A stretch of 64,000 nt of DNA, taken from contig JAZKJV010000600.1 of the NCBI GenBank assembly GCA_037367405.1, positions 806,001-870,000 on the forward strand, written 5' to 3'. Shown here one piece after another: positions 24,422 through 35,912 of this stretch (position 1 is its first letter; each line of letters opens with the position of its first letter). The position numbers and the translations under genes were made by a program. Below the pieces are notes generated by a model. The model made no database searches and was not told the DNA's origin. It worked only from the letters and a program-made list of their open reading frames with translations. Source of the DNA: Ottelia alismoides (Eukaryota > Streptophyta > Magnoliopsida > Alismatales > Hydrocharitaceae).

Positions 24422-26416
24422 ATGGACCCCTGGAGCGTATTTTATCCGGATTTTGCGGATCATTCGCTCACTCCAGCTGGTCCACCTCCTTTTTTCCAGG
24501 AGGACTTTGCTCCTGATTTTTGTACATATCCGACCAACCCACTATTTCAGGATCCGGACTTTGACCTTCACCAGTCATTTCCACCACCATCACCTACACA
24601 TTTCGACAACCCGCTCTTCCATGAGTATCCTGATCCGGAATGTGATTTCTGTCCACACCCACCGCCCACATTCGACTCACCCGATCCTGAGATTTTGGAG
24701 TCACCTTTCATGATATCCACACTTGAGACCTTGAACCAAATGATGGAGCATATGAATTCGAGGATTGCCGATCTTACTAGTTTAAATAAGAACCAGAATA
24801 TCGCTCCAGGCTTTGAGGATGAGGATTCATTTGAGGATTACCATGAGAGATTGCAATCGCCAAAAATACAAAAAAATGAGAAAAACTTAAAAACACAAAA
24901 AGATTTCGGGAGACACACGATCGAGTCGGATTTTGAGGAGAGAGTCCACTTGCCAGAACCCTTGACCACACATGCACTCACATCCTGTCCCACCTTCGAC
25001 CCCGAGGATACCGCTGTACAGACTGCTCTTGGCATGCCTCGTGTATATGATGATTCCGACTTCCTCCCTGGTATGGAGGAGGTCCAAAAATTCAAAAAAA
25101 TGCTGACTGAACCCGAAGTGGTGGCCACCATACATGAGATTATCCGTGCCCCACTTCAGCAGGCCATGACCGATTTATCTGCTCCTCTTCCCAAGAAGAG
25201 AAAGCGGAGGAGCAGATCTGAGCGTCATATCTTGACCATGGCCACTGCCCATGCCATCACACACCGTCCCATTCCTCGGAAGAAGAACACTGCCACACCT
25301 TTCATTAGTTGCACCATCTCTGACCACACATGTGATCGCACTCTCCTAGACGGCGGTGCTTTGATTAGCATCATACCCTTCTCGCTGGTACAGTCTCTTC
25401 ACTTAGGGCCTCTCAAGAAGACCAAGATGATCGTACAGTTTGCTGATGGATCAATAAAGAGGCCGAAGGGTATCCTTGAAAACGCCGTCATATCGATTCA
25501 GGGCACGAGCCACAATGTTGATTTTGTCGTGTTGCCCATGGAGAACTCCACAGGGGAGCATTCTCCAATCATCCTGGGACGACCATTCCTTACCTCTGCG
25601 AGGGTCGTTATCGACTATGGATCAGGAGAGATTCGCTTCCGCCCTGCTGACGAGGGCGTAGCAGTGATCACCGCACCCACTGCCGACCAGAGACCTGCAC
25701 CTGATGTGACCACACCTATCTTGGCTGACCTCGAGGACCATGACCTTGATGATACTATCAGAGAATTTTGTTGTCTATTGGATTCCACTGAGACCCGAGA
25801 ATTCCTCTCGGTTGAGGAAAACTTGGAAAGCATGGACCTCGACGTTCCTTCTTCTGGGACTTGGCGTTGTGTTGATGACATCCGCGGGATCTACACGATT
25901 GATACCATTGAGCGGAGGGCAGATATAGAGACTATACAGGACGGACATGCTTTGACTACTTCCACTGATGAGTCCGCTCCTGTCCATGAAGATACTGATG
26001 AGACTAAGGCCGAATTTGATTTTGTTGCTTTTCTTCAGAGATTCGGGCCTTTTGATGAGAAAGATGATCCGGTTGAGATTATAGAGGACGAACAGAGTTC
26101 GACTACTTCCACCGATGAGTTCGTGCCTTTTGGTTTTGACCTGGATGACTCCTCGCAGGACGACTCCGAGTACACTACTTCCGATGATGATGAGTTCGTC
26201 CCATTCCACTTTGATATCAGCGAGACTCCCAAGGCCGGACCTAGCCGTACTTCTTCCACTACTCCGTCTGTGCCTTCACACCCTAGGGCCCCTGAGGACT
26301 TACACCCCGTCGACCCTGATCGGATTCCGTCCACTGTGGACCCCGATGTCGACCTGCATCACACCAGATCCATTCCTCAGCGGTCTCGCAAGAAGGTTCG
26401 CTTTCTACCTTCTTGA
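24422..26416 (+). CDS. Retrotransposon ORF with retropepsin-like domain, 664 aa
   Basis: I start at the ATG at 24422 (MDPWSVF); a longer frame from 24353 would need TTG. Residues 1-95 are rich in Pro, Phe and Asp. A basic stretch PKKRKRRSRSER (257-268) looks like a nuclear-localisation or nucleic-acid-binding patch. Residues ~290-410 resemble a retroviral-type aspartic protease: LLDGGALISIIP (308-319) is the active-site region, with D310 but DGGA in place of the usual DSGA/DTGA or Athila-like DLGA; FADGS (340-344) could be the flap, and ILGRPFL (384-390) the conserved C-terminal motif. The last ~230 residues are acidic with repeated STDE/VPF words. I see no CCHC knuckle and no gag motif I recognise. 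The frame is uninterrupted. Whether the protease is active or the protein acts in coat assembly is unknown. Confidence 0.85.
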   Translation: MDPWSVFYPDFADHSLTPAGPPPFFQEDFAPDFCTYPTNPLFQDPDFDLHQSFPPPSPTHFDNPLFHEYPDPECDFCPHPPPTFDSPDPEILESPFMISTLETLNQMMEHMNSRIADLTSLNKNQNIAPGFEDEDSFEDYHERLQSPKIQKNEKNLKTQKDFGRHTIESDFEERVHLPEPLTTHALTSCPTFDPEDTAVQTALGMPRVYDDSDFLPGMEEVQKFKKMLTEPEVVATIHEIIRAPLQQAMTDLSAPLPKKRKRRSRSERHILTMATAHAITHRPIPRKKNTATPFISCTISDHTCDRTLLDGGALISIIPFSLVQSLHLGPLKKTKMIVQFADGSIKRPKGILENAVISIQGTSHNVDFVVLPMENSTGEHSPIILGRPFLTSARVVIDYGSGEIRFRPADEGVAVITAPTADQRPAPDVTTPILADLEDHDLDDTIREFCCLLDSTETREFLSVEENLESMDLDVPSSGTWRCVDDIRGIYTIDTIERRADIETIQDGHALTTSTDESAPVHEDTDETKAEFDFVAFLQRFGPFDEKDDPVEIIEDEQSSTTSTDEFVPFGFDLDDSSQDDSEYTTSDDDEFVPFHFDISETPKAGPSRTSSTTPSVPSHPRAPEDLHPVDPDRIPSTVDPDVDLHHTRSIPQRSRKKVRFLPS

Positions 26417-26504
26417 CCCTCTGTACATCCATCCTGTTGTACATTCGTGTTGTGTACCTCCGTCTCTCTTCCGTATTGCTCGTCCACCCATTCTTGTGTT
26501 TGCC

Positions 26505-27099
26505 TAGCTTAGGACGTACTTTGTCCTAAGTATAGGGGGGTGGACGAGCCGAGTGTTCTTTCATCGTTCTGTGTCATCGCTCCTGTCGTTGCCTATACTT
26601 AGGGCTTCTTTCACCCTAAGTATAGGGGGAGTGATGCGTACATCCTCACGATCTCTTCTTCCATCTTCATGTCTTTTCTTCTTTTCTTCTTTTCCTTGTC
26701 TATCTTCTTCATCTATCAAAAAGGTGTCGCCCTTGTAGACAGTTTTCCATACTTAGGACGTACTTTGTCCTAAGTATAGGGGGGTGTGCACCCCGAGTTT
26801 CTCCATTCTTTTCGATCCTCTCCATTGTCTCCTCTTCTTGTCTATACTTAGGGATATCTTACCCTAAGTATAGGGGGAGACAACCTGAGTACGATCTGTT
26901 CATTCCCACCCTTGACCCTCCCTGCTTTGTGTACAGTCTGCTATACTTAGGATTATTTGATCCTAAGTATAGGGGGGACGGTCAACTTCTCATTGATTCA
27001 TTCATTTATTCTTTAGACTTGCCTATACTTAGTACGAGTTATGTCTTCTCTTTTCTCTCCGATCTATGAGGACATAGCTCAAGCTAAGTATAGGGGGGT
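26505..27099 (+). repeat. Array of six PPT-like hairpins
   Basis: Six copies of a stem followed by a G run occur at 26505-26540, 26592-26630, 26748-26784, 26841-26880, 26941-26978 and 27022-27099. Each has CTATACTTAGG or a close variant, a short loop, then CCTAAGTATAGGGGG(G). The sixth has a ~55-base loop. The right half of each copy mimics the functional polypurine tract GGCAAGTATAGGGGGA at 29090-29105. Related degenerate copies sit at the matching place in the old element (5832-6187). Confidence 0.85.
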
Positions 27100-29089
27100 C
27101 GTATATACTACGTATATACTTTAGCCATAACTCGTACTTTCGTATTTTCTTAATAAATATGGCTAAAAATTCTTTAAAATTCATTAAAAATCCTTAATAA
27201 AAAGATGTGATTATTCCTCAAATTCTTTTTGTATTTACTGATTAATAAATCAGGTGAAAATGTTTTTTTTGCAAAATGTTTGAAAAATAGTTTGAAAATC
27301 TTTGTGAACATATATTGAAAACTATTTTGAAAATATTTTGTTTCATGTTTTCAACCTTTGTAAAAATGTGTGGTTTGTAAAATTTATTTTCTTTGTGTGA
27401 AATAAAAATGTTTGAAAAATGATTTGCAAATGGTTTGAAAAATGGTTGCAAAAATGATTTGAAAAACCTATATATACTGTTTTGAAAGCCTTTGCAAAAT
27501 GATTTTCAAATGTGTGTAAAATGTTTGTAAAAATTATTTTGGACTATAGTTTTCAAAAATTGTGTGTAAAATTATTTTCAAATAAGTTTGAGGAATATAC
27601 ACATTACACCAAAATCCACTGTATATATATATATGTATAAAATTTATCACGTACCCTTGTAAATTCTTAAAATCCACTTCTTGTAAAAATAAGAAGCACT
27701 CCCGTGTACATATTTTAACCTATTTTTCAGCCAAAATCTTTTTGTTTTCAAAATTCCCAAAAACATTTGCAAAATTAAAATCCAAAAACATTTGAAAAAT
27801 CTTTTTGAAAAATACAAAAAAAATGCATCTGCATCTGCATCATCATCATCTTTTCAAAAAATCCATAAAAAGTTCAAAATCTTGAAAATTGCATCACAAA
27901 AATATTTTCTGCATTGCATTGCATAGCATTAGCATTTTTCGGATTGAGTTTGATAGTTGAACAAGTCTAAGTAAAATCCGGAGATTGGAGCTTGATTGGA
28001 CCTTAAAATCTACCTAATAACAGGAACCTTATAGGAACTGGGTTTGAGGTACTTCAGGTCTAGTTGACTTAATTCTTTGAGGATCACGGGACTTGGTTCA
28101 ATGGATTCTTGACTGCCTAAGTAGAGTATTTCGGAGCACACACACGACTCTTGTTGATAATGACCTAACTTGGACACCTGCACCTTTCACAGAGCTCTCC
28201 ACGGATGAGGTGGTGAGGAGGCAGTTTCCTTTGGCTTGGGGTAGCATATGAGGGTAGTACTTCTAGGCGGAACCTCTCTTCTTCTTCTAGTGAAGGAAGT
28301 GCACCTCAACTTGGTCTAGTGGTGATGAAGGCTAAAGACAGGAGCCGCGGGTTGCAATAAAGCTTCAAAAGAGGGATAGTCTACTGGCTCAAGAGGAAAA
28401 TTTCTTGTATATATGCTGCACCATGTAGATATGTTGTACAGATGCAATTGAAAAAAAAAAAAAGAAAAAAAAAAGAAGAAAAAAAAACTCCAAAAAAGTG
28501 GTGGGTCGGATTGAAAATTTAATAACCCCACCGGAGTGTATATAGTCCAATAAAGCAAAAGCTTATGGTATCCATGTTACATCTCATGAAGCTTGCAGCG
28601 GGAGACTTGGCTACACTGGCTGAGCTTCCAAAAGTCTATACTTCTTCCCCCTCTTCTTGAGCCGGTTGCACTTGAACTTAGAAGGGAATACCCCGCTTCT
28701 CGAGGAAAGAGTTGCTAGACCAAGGCATTAGAGTTACCAGGTTGGGGGAGGTCGTTTCTTTGTCACTTCTGAGGTGGGGAGCTACATATCACTTACACTG
28801 TACGAGTCAGAGTCATAGTCGTAAGAGTTTGCGTATGAATTGAGATATCTCTGACCTGGCTATTGAGGAGACTTGAGCAGAGTTTTGGGTTTCTCAAGGG
28901 CTGTTGGATTTCAAACACGGTTCTCACTAAGGTTCCGCCCGCACTAAAATTCCAAAGGTCCGACTTAAGCTCCAAACTTTGATTTTGCAAGGACAAGTTT
29001 GATAATTGAATAAAATCCAATTTCTTCTTTTTCTTTTCTTTCTTTTCTTTTTGCACTTATTGCATAAGTGTTTGCTAGGGACTAGCAAA
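27100..29089 (+). other. 3' noncoding region of the young element
   Basis: No coding frame worth reporting. 27240-27600 is a tract of TTTGAAAA/TGCAAAA words. 27940-29089 parallels the old element at 7010-8130, including the phrases GGAACCTTATAGGAACT, GACTTGGCTACACTGG and GTTGCACTTGAACTTAGAAG. Confidence 0.7.
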
Positions 29090-29105
29090 GGCAAGTATAG
29101 GGGGA
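29090..29105 (+). other. Polypurine tract of the young element
   Basis: GGCAAGTATAGGGGGA directly abuts the 3' LTR start TGATGAATC; the same tract precedes the LTR of the old element at 8146. Confidence 0.85.
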
Positions 29106-32100
29106 TGATGAATCTACGTTTCATCATCTTTATTCTATCATTTTGGCCTTAAAAACCCTAGTAAATGCGTGTAAATAGGCTTAATATAGGCATTTTAGCA
29201 TTCATGCATATGTGTGTATATATTGTATAAATTGCGCCAAAATTATAGAATAAAGAAAAGAAAAGAAAAAGAATAAAATATTGTAAATATTTTATGACCC
29301 GAAACCCCGAGACCTAGGCATCTTGATGAATAGGTCGACAAGGAATAAAGTAGGGGGAGATAAGGGCCAAAACACAGATAAAATACCTATACATTTTATT
29401 CATTCTTTATTCATTTTGGGACCTATTTTTGGTTCCACTTTTTATACATCAAATAAAGAAACTTTGTATATGAAAGTTGTAGATAAATTAATAAAGAAAA
29501 ATACAAAATTGATTTCACAGAAAAATAATGTACAGATAAAAAGTTATGGTCTGAATAAAAATCCAGAATGCCAACTTCCCAGACCCGTATCTCACAAATA
29601 AAAACTCCAAATGCAGCGTACTCACCTTTAATTGTATATAGAAGAAAATAATCTAATTAATGGTGGTGGTTTCGCATTTGGCGGAGCTACGGTTTGAAAG
29701 TTGACTTTTGGACCCTCATTGTATACTTGTACATATTAAAATATTCAATTTATTAATTATTTATTATTCTTATAATTTTATATTTTTATAATGTTGTAAA
29801 TAATACTTATAATAATTATGTGCATTAAAATTAGAATAAAAGCCTAAATAAAATACAAAATAAAAATACTTATATAATAGAATACATAGATACATTACTT
29901 ATACACATACCTATACATTATACATTTATATTTTATTTCAGATACAAAACATATCAGAAAATTAAAATAAAATTATATTTGTGTATATAAAAGTATTTTA
30001 TAATTTTAGAAAATAAAAACCAAAATAAAATAAATTAAATAATACCTAAATAAAAATAAAATACTCAAATACATAGATATAGATACCTATAGGGGTATAA
30101 ATGCAAACTTGTAAAAATATACTCCATAAAAATAAATAAAAATCATAATAAAATAATTTATAAAATAACAAACATTTTTTATTTTATAATCATAAATTAA
30201 TAAAATCATTTACTATTTTTTAATTAATTTCTAAATCTTTTTTCCAGAGGGTTTTTCTGGTTGGTCCACGTGGACCAACCAGAGGGCTCGGATAGTTGAC
30301 TCTGGTCAACTGTCTGACCTTCTCTCTGCTGTTGTCAGACTGACTTTTCTCTCGTTTTTGACGATTTTTGGAGATCGCTCCTTTCATCGAATGGGGTCGA
30401 ACTCTTCACGAGATTTGTAGTCCTATCATCCAGCTACCACGCCATATCTTTTTCTTGGGCCGAGCATCATCACAGCGCCCGTGACGCCTCCTCGAAAGTC
30501 GCTCCTCGCCCATGTTTCAAAAACCGTCCAGCCACCTCCATTTCCCTTTGAACCCATTTTGACCGACCTAACCCCTCTCTTTGGCGAAGCTCTGGACTGG
30601 AGAGGTGACAGCTCTCCTCCAGCTCCCTCCCGAGGGCTCCGGCGACGTCATTTGGTCATTCCACCCATCTCCGGCCACGCGGCCGTGAGGTACCCTTCCT
30701 CTTGGCTTTTGAAGCCCATTGAGGTAGTTTTCTTTGTTTCTCCTTGTTCTCAATCCCTCTGTAGGCTGTAAGTTTCATTTCTCTCTTTTTATTCGCATTT
30801 ATCGCGCCTCGATTATTCACATCACCCATCGCCGGAGTTCACTCCGGCAAGCCACCCACCTTCCATTATCAACCCGCCGCCATCTTTCTTCCGCACTCTG
30901 CCAACAAACGCCCAGTCGCTCTGCCCTCGTTTCTTCCATATATCTGTGCAGGTGCAGCGTCTGGGAAGGGGGGCATCTGCGCCCCGATTTCACCCCCGAA
31001 GTATCCCCTGGTGTCCGTGCGCACCCAGGGATCAATGAAGACCTCCCAGAGCTTTTGACGCCCTCCGAGCTGCGGACCACTTGCAGGAGAAGTTTCCCAT
31101 CTTTTGCAGCGTCGGAGGTGCATTGGCATGGTCGGGGGGGGGGGGGCGATCAACGTTCATCCGGCCGAAGTTCTTCGTGTTCTTCCAGCTCCATCACCGG
31201 CCGTCGGATGATCTGTGTTCTTCCAGAATACCGCAGTACCGTTGGATCCCCGCGTGCGTAAACCGTCCGATCTTCATCGGGATTCAATCGCAACCCTTCA
31301 TCTGCGAAGGGGTAGCCGTCAACGAGGTCGTGACACGTGGATAAGTAAGTATCGTGAGACGTCCGATCTGTGCGTTTGGGTGGGACTTTTGCAGCATAGC
31401 CCACCCATTTTTGTTAATTAAATATTAGTTTTCATCTTTCAACTGCAGCTTATATTGTTTTTGTACCATTTACGAAGAGGACCCTGTGCTTTGCGCATTT
31501 ATAATCTCGTCCCTACCAGCGAGGTGCACGTGCATTGGCACGTGCGCTCAGCTATTTTGCTTTCGAGACCCATTGTTTTCTTGTAATTCTAAACAAGTCT
31601 TAAATATTGCTGTGAAGTGTAAAACTTTTGGGGTAATTTCGTTTTTAGCCCCCGGATTTTGCAGAAACTACATCTTGGTCTCCGGCTGTCACATGTTCCA
31701 TCACGTGTCCTCTGGTGTTTTTGCAGGAAGGGGCTTGCGCCTTTGCATATTTATCTTTAGTCTTTGAAAGCCAGTGATTAGTAATATATTTTGTGAACAT
31801 ATTGCACGCAGGCCCTCAAATTTCTTGAGTATTACAAAAATGCCCCTGCGAATGTGTGGTTTCTTGTTGTTTCTTGTATTTTATTCATGCATCTATAAAA
31901 CCCCAAAAAATCCTCAAAAATCAGATTAAGCTCCTGTTGCATAGTAGTTCATCATCATATTTTTATTTTTCGTAATTATTGCATTTTATTATTTATTAAA
32001 AATCAAAAATAGTCATTTTCATCACTGTTTGCATTAGAAAATCACTAAAAAATATAAAAACACTCCAGAAAAATTCCAAAAAAATATATTTTGTGTCTTT

Positions 32101-32928
32101 TAGTTTGTTTTAACTCCCAGCCAAAAATCATAAAAAAATATAAAATCAAACTCCAAAAAATTGCAAAACTCCAAAAACCTTCACAAAAATTTATAAAATT
32201 CATAAAAAATCCAAAAATAGTGTTTTCTTTTCCTGAATTTTCTTTGTTTGATTATCTTTATGTGAAAATTAATTTGGAGAATTTTTGTTACTGATTTCTA
32301 TTTTATTTCTCCATTTTAGTTTCAGCCTTGTATTTTATTCACTGCTTTCTTTATTTTGATAATTAAAAATACCAAAAACATTCTCAAAATTACCCAAAAA
32401 TCACAAAAACAGTAAAAAAGTATAAAAAGACCAAAAAGACTCTATTTCATTATTTTTGAGTATTTTTATCCCTTTTTATAAATACTCTAGCTTGTCTTTA
32501 TTACATTGCTTTTATTTTCCAACATTGAAAAAGAAAATATAAAAAAATATAAAATACAAAAAGAAAATATAAAATCAGTAAATTAAAAATCAAAATACAA
32601 AATTATAAAATTAAAAATTAAAAATATAAAATTAAAAACCCACAAAAAAAATAGCTTAATAGGCATTTGATCACATACACACATTTTTGGTACCTTAGTA
32701 CCCCGTTCTACCTGTCTGCTCCCTGTGTTCGACCTCTACAATACTTGCACTATACACATCTTTGTTGTAGAGTTATAATAAATTTTAACTCCGCACATTT
32801 ACTTTCATTGCTTGATTTATCTGTTGTGGGTTAATTGTTGTTTTAATCCGGATTTTCGAGCGGTCACCGCATCGACTGTTGATCCGCCTTGTGGATCAAT
32901 ACGACCGCTTGACTTTTCGGGTTAAACA
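29106..32928 (+). repeat. 3' LTR of the young Athila-like element
   Basis: 3823 bp, nearly identical to 19234-23058 with a constant offset of 9872 until a 3-base G-run difference near 31134-31146. It contains the G-box palindrome at 30257-30282. It ends GGGTTAAACA at 32928 and is followed by the CCCCG duplication. Confidence 0.97.
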
Positions 32929-33264
32929 CCCCGCCCCATTTTTCGACGTTTTTTTATTTTTTTTGAAAAATAAAACCATGTATATTCATCCATATATCCC
33001 TCCTACATGCCATTCGAATTTCGTCAGAAACAGAGACTCCTACGGCCTCCATCTCGATGGTATCGATTTAAAAAAATCCTGTTACCGTTAAAAAATTACT
33101 GTCCGGATGGAGGCCGTAGGAGTCTCTGTTTCTGACGAAATTTGAATGGTATATAGGAGGGATATAGGGATGAATGTAAATGGTGTTATTTTTCAAAAAA
33201 ATAAAAAAATTTGCCCAAATAAGGCGGGGGCAGCCACATATATATCCCTCCTATATATATATAT

Positions 33265-33655
33265 AGGGTTTGATGTGGCTGCCCCTTGCGGGCAGCCATG
33301 TTGGCTGCCCCGCCCTTGTTTTTTCCGAATTTTTTTTATTTTTTTGAAAAATTTCACCATGTATATTCACCCCTATATCCCTCCTACATGTCATTCAAAT
33401 TTCGTTAGAAACATAGACTCGTACGACCTCCATCCAGACATTCATTTTTTAACGGTAACAGGATTTTTTAAATCGACGCCATCTCGATGGAGGCCGTACG
33501 AGTCTCTGTTTCTGACGAAATTTGAATGACATATAGGAGGGATATAGGGATGAATATACATGGTGGAATTTTTCAAAAAAATAAAAAAAATGTGGAAAAA
33601 ATAAGGGCGGGGCAGCCAACATTGGCTGCCCGCAAGGGGCAGCCCCATTTTTTCC
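33265..33655. mobile_element. Foldback MITE E6 (family FB1), near-complete palindrome
   Basis: Left arm TGTGGCTGCCCCTTGCGGGC, right arm reversed ATGGGGCTGCCCCTTGCGGG. Pairing extends through the inner GAAACATAGACTCGTACG and CGTACGAGTCTCTGTTTC to the centre near 33460. A transcript could fold into a hairpin of ~190 bp arms. (TA)n on both sides. Confidence 0.88.
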
Positions 33656-33676
33656 ATATATATATATATATATATA

Positions 33677-33940
33677 TTCATCCATATACCCCTCCTACAT
33701 GCCATTCGAATTTCGTCAGAAACAGAGACTCCTACGGCCTCCATCTCGATGGTATCGATTTAAAAAAATCCTGTTACCGTTAAAAAATTACTGTCCGGAT
33801 GGAGGCCGTAGGAGTCTCTGTTTCTGACGAAATTCGAATGGTATATAGGAGGGATATAGGGATGAATGTAAATGGTGTTATTTTTCATAAAAAATAAAAA
33901 TTTTTGCCCAAATAAGGCGGGGGCAGCCACATATGACCCT
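33677..33940. mobile_element. Foldback MITE E7 (family FB1), left tip missing
   Basis: Nearly identical to the right part of E5 (32985-33238), but the GC-rich left tip is replaced by (TA)n at 33655-33676. The right end GGCGGGGGCAGCCAC is intact and is followed by (TA)n. Confidence 0.85.
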
Positions 33941-33942
33941 AT

Positions 33943-33978
<36 letters not shown>

Positions 33979-34342
33979 GGGGGCATGGAGCCTGCACCCT
34001 GGGGTGTAGGAAACTCCCTACACCTACCCCCATTTTCCGACTATTTTTTTATTTTTTTGGATTAAAAGTTGGGGGGATTAACTTAATATATTAAGGGGAA
34101 TATGTGTTTCAAGTTTCATGCAAAACAAACATTCCTAACACGTTCATCTAGATAGGGTCGATTTCAAAAATTCTAAGACCGTTAAAATTTGGTAGTCTTG
34201 ATGGAGATGATAGAAATCTCGAATTAAGTTGAATTTGGAATGACAATATGGTGATACATAGTGATCTAAATCCCCTAAGGTTTCATTTCAAAAAAATCAA
34301 AAAATAATGAGAAATTAGGCCTGAGGTAGGCTCCTTTTTCCC
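33979..34342. mobile_element. TIR element E8 (family FB2, TACACC ends)
   Basis: The left end contains CCCTGGGGTGTAGGAAACTC and CCTACACCTACCCCC; the right end has GGCCTGAGGTAGGCTCC. The interior phrase TGTGTTTCAAGTTTCATG recurs, with one change, in E14 (43591-43971), which is clearly the same family. Flanked by long (TA)n on the left and TATATATATA on the right. Confidence 0.75.
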
Positions 34343-34364
34343 TATATATATATAGAGAGAGAGA

Positions 34365-34649
34365 GGATCTTTCAAATGTGGTGGGAGCTTTTCTGAAATT
34401 GTAAAGGCCACTGTGAATTTAGTAAAAACTCCGTAACGGTTTTGTAAAAGTATAAACTGCACAATGTAAAAAAAATAGATTTTGTAAAATATAGCATCCA
34501 AATTTAAATTATCATTTCCATCCAATATAATAATATTTTCATAATTTTTTCACTATACATGTTGTGTTAATATTTATTTTAATATATATGAAACAAGAAA
34601 TTGTAAAATATATTGGAAAGATGCCTAGCCTCATTTGAAGTTTCTCCTA
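34365..34649. mobile_element. TIR element E9 (family TC)
   Basis: Close relative of E2: GATCTTTCAAATGTGGTGGG at the left, CCTCATTTGAAGTTTCTCC at the right, with the same internal words GTAAAGGCCACTGTGAAT and TTTTGTAAAATATAGCATCC. TA-rich flanks, with a short (GA)n at the left. Confidence 0.8.
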
Positions 34650-34656
34650 TATATAT

Positions 34657-35863
34657 ACCCTCTCAAATGAGGTGGGGTCTCACAAATATTTTGGTGTGAG
34701 CCATCGAGTAGATTCGTCAGATGGTTGCATCACAAAGCTTATCCAAAAGGGCATTTTCGTCACATCGATTTCATTAAATTCAAGTTTCATTTATTGGTAT
34801 CAAATTACCATTCTAAGCTTTTCTTGATTAATTTCCGATTTTGTTCCAAACGATCTGACTTCAACCATAGCTTCGTAAAGTACAACGAGTTTTTGTAAAA
34901 TACATTTTACTCTTTGTAATTTCATTAATGATTTTATTTTATTACTGTATTTTTATTTTATAAGTGGTTATATCCGTTTTGTAAATGGGTACATTCATTT
35001 TATAACTCCAGCGAGTTTTTGTAAGAGTATTTTTCCTCTTTGTAAACTTCAACTTTTTTGTAATTGTGTATGTTTGTTTTGTAAAAACTCCATGAATCTT
35101 TGTAACTGTATTTTACTCCTTAGTAAAATTCATGCAGATCTCTGAAAAATAAAAAAAAATACGAGATTTGTGAAAAAGTGAATCAAAGTGTAAATATGAA
35201 TGTCATATATGTAAAATAATTAACTCAGAATGTAAATCAGTGTCATCGCCCTTCATTTGATTTCTCCTGCTTGTGGTATCTAGCTTGGCACCACCGTCTC
35301 CACGCATCACCTTCATCGCCATGCATCACCAGCCCTCCATGCTCACCATCGTCGTCTCCGAGCACCTCCTCCCTCTCCACGCATTGATTGTCGCCACACC
35401 CTCCCACTGCTCGCATTGAAGCCTTCATGTGCAGCATCCTCCACGAACAAGCCCTCATGCCCTTCCATGGACTGTGACCATCATCACCACGTACCGTCGT
35501 TGTCGTCGTCATCGCACGACATCATAACCTCCTGGCACATGCATCGCCTCCACGCGCGACCGCCTCTAATGCCTACATGAGAATATGTTGGCAACGAATC
35601 GCGAGAAAGCGGGGGGGGGGGGGGGAGTGAATCATCCTCAATCAATAGAGAGAGAATGGAAAAATAACTACTCTCCACAAAAATAGGATCTAAGGTTGTC
35701 ACATTCTATTTTTAGAATGTGACAATGACGAAAATGGGGTTTTCATTAATTAAATATTAGCATGAAACGTGATTTAATCTCAACTGTGTGATTAAGATCT
35801 AAAAGCCCTTATTAATGACTCACCACAAAAGTGGCGATACACCATCTCATTTGAAGTTTCTCC

Positions 35864-35864
<1 letters not shown>
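34657..35864. mobile_element. TIR element E10 (family TC), 1.2 kb, with a GC-rich captured segment
   Basis: Left end CTCAAATGAGGTGGGGTCTC, right end CATCTCATTTGAAGTTTCTC, with TA-rich flanks. The left half is studded with TTTTGTAAA words. A GC-rich block at 35240-35600 (with a G run near 35611-35625) has minus-strand frames at 35243-35512 and 35484-35702 that I cannot identify and that look like captured host DNA. A perfect 11-bp stem hairpin lies at 35698-35723. Confidence 0.7.

Positions 35865-35912
<48 letters not shown>

Larger units (their letters stand above)
19234..32928 (+). mobile_element. Young non-autonomous Athila-like LTR retrotransposon, 13,695 bp
   Basis: The complete structure is visible: 5' LTR 19234-23058, PBS 23061-23078, internal region with one long ORF (24422-26416), PPT ending at 29105, 3' LTR 29106-32928, and a perfect 5-bp target duplication CCCCG (19229-19233 and 32929-32933). 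The LTRs are 3825 and 3823 bp. I found five substitutions (20849, 21257, 21635, 21661 and about 22590 in 5' LTR coordinates) plus length changes in a G run and an A run, so the insertion is recent. No RT, RNase H or integrase motif is present, so movement would need enzymes supplied by another element. The old copy at 2820-8539 is a pol-bearing relative. Confidence 0.97.
19215..33238. mobile_element. Foldback MITE E5, split by the 13.7-kb retrotransposon
   Basis: The left tip AAAAATGGGGCTGCCCCCG (19215-19233) and the remainder (32929-33238) form one FB1 element once the LTR retrotransposon and one copy of its CCCCG duplication are set aside. The right part carries the AGAAACAGAGACTCCTACG core, its complement and the closing GGCGGGGGCAGCCAC. 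The right part is nearly identical to E7 (33677-33940), suggesting recent copying of that element or of the segment. The coordinates span the inserted element. Confidence 0.85.

Noticed and set aside
26505..27099. CRISPR-like array of regularly spaced palindromic repeats
   Set aside because: The window is plant DNA, spacing is irregular, the repeats include the element's own PPT sequence, and no cas gene exists.
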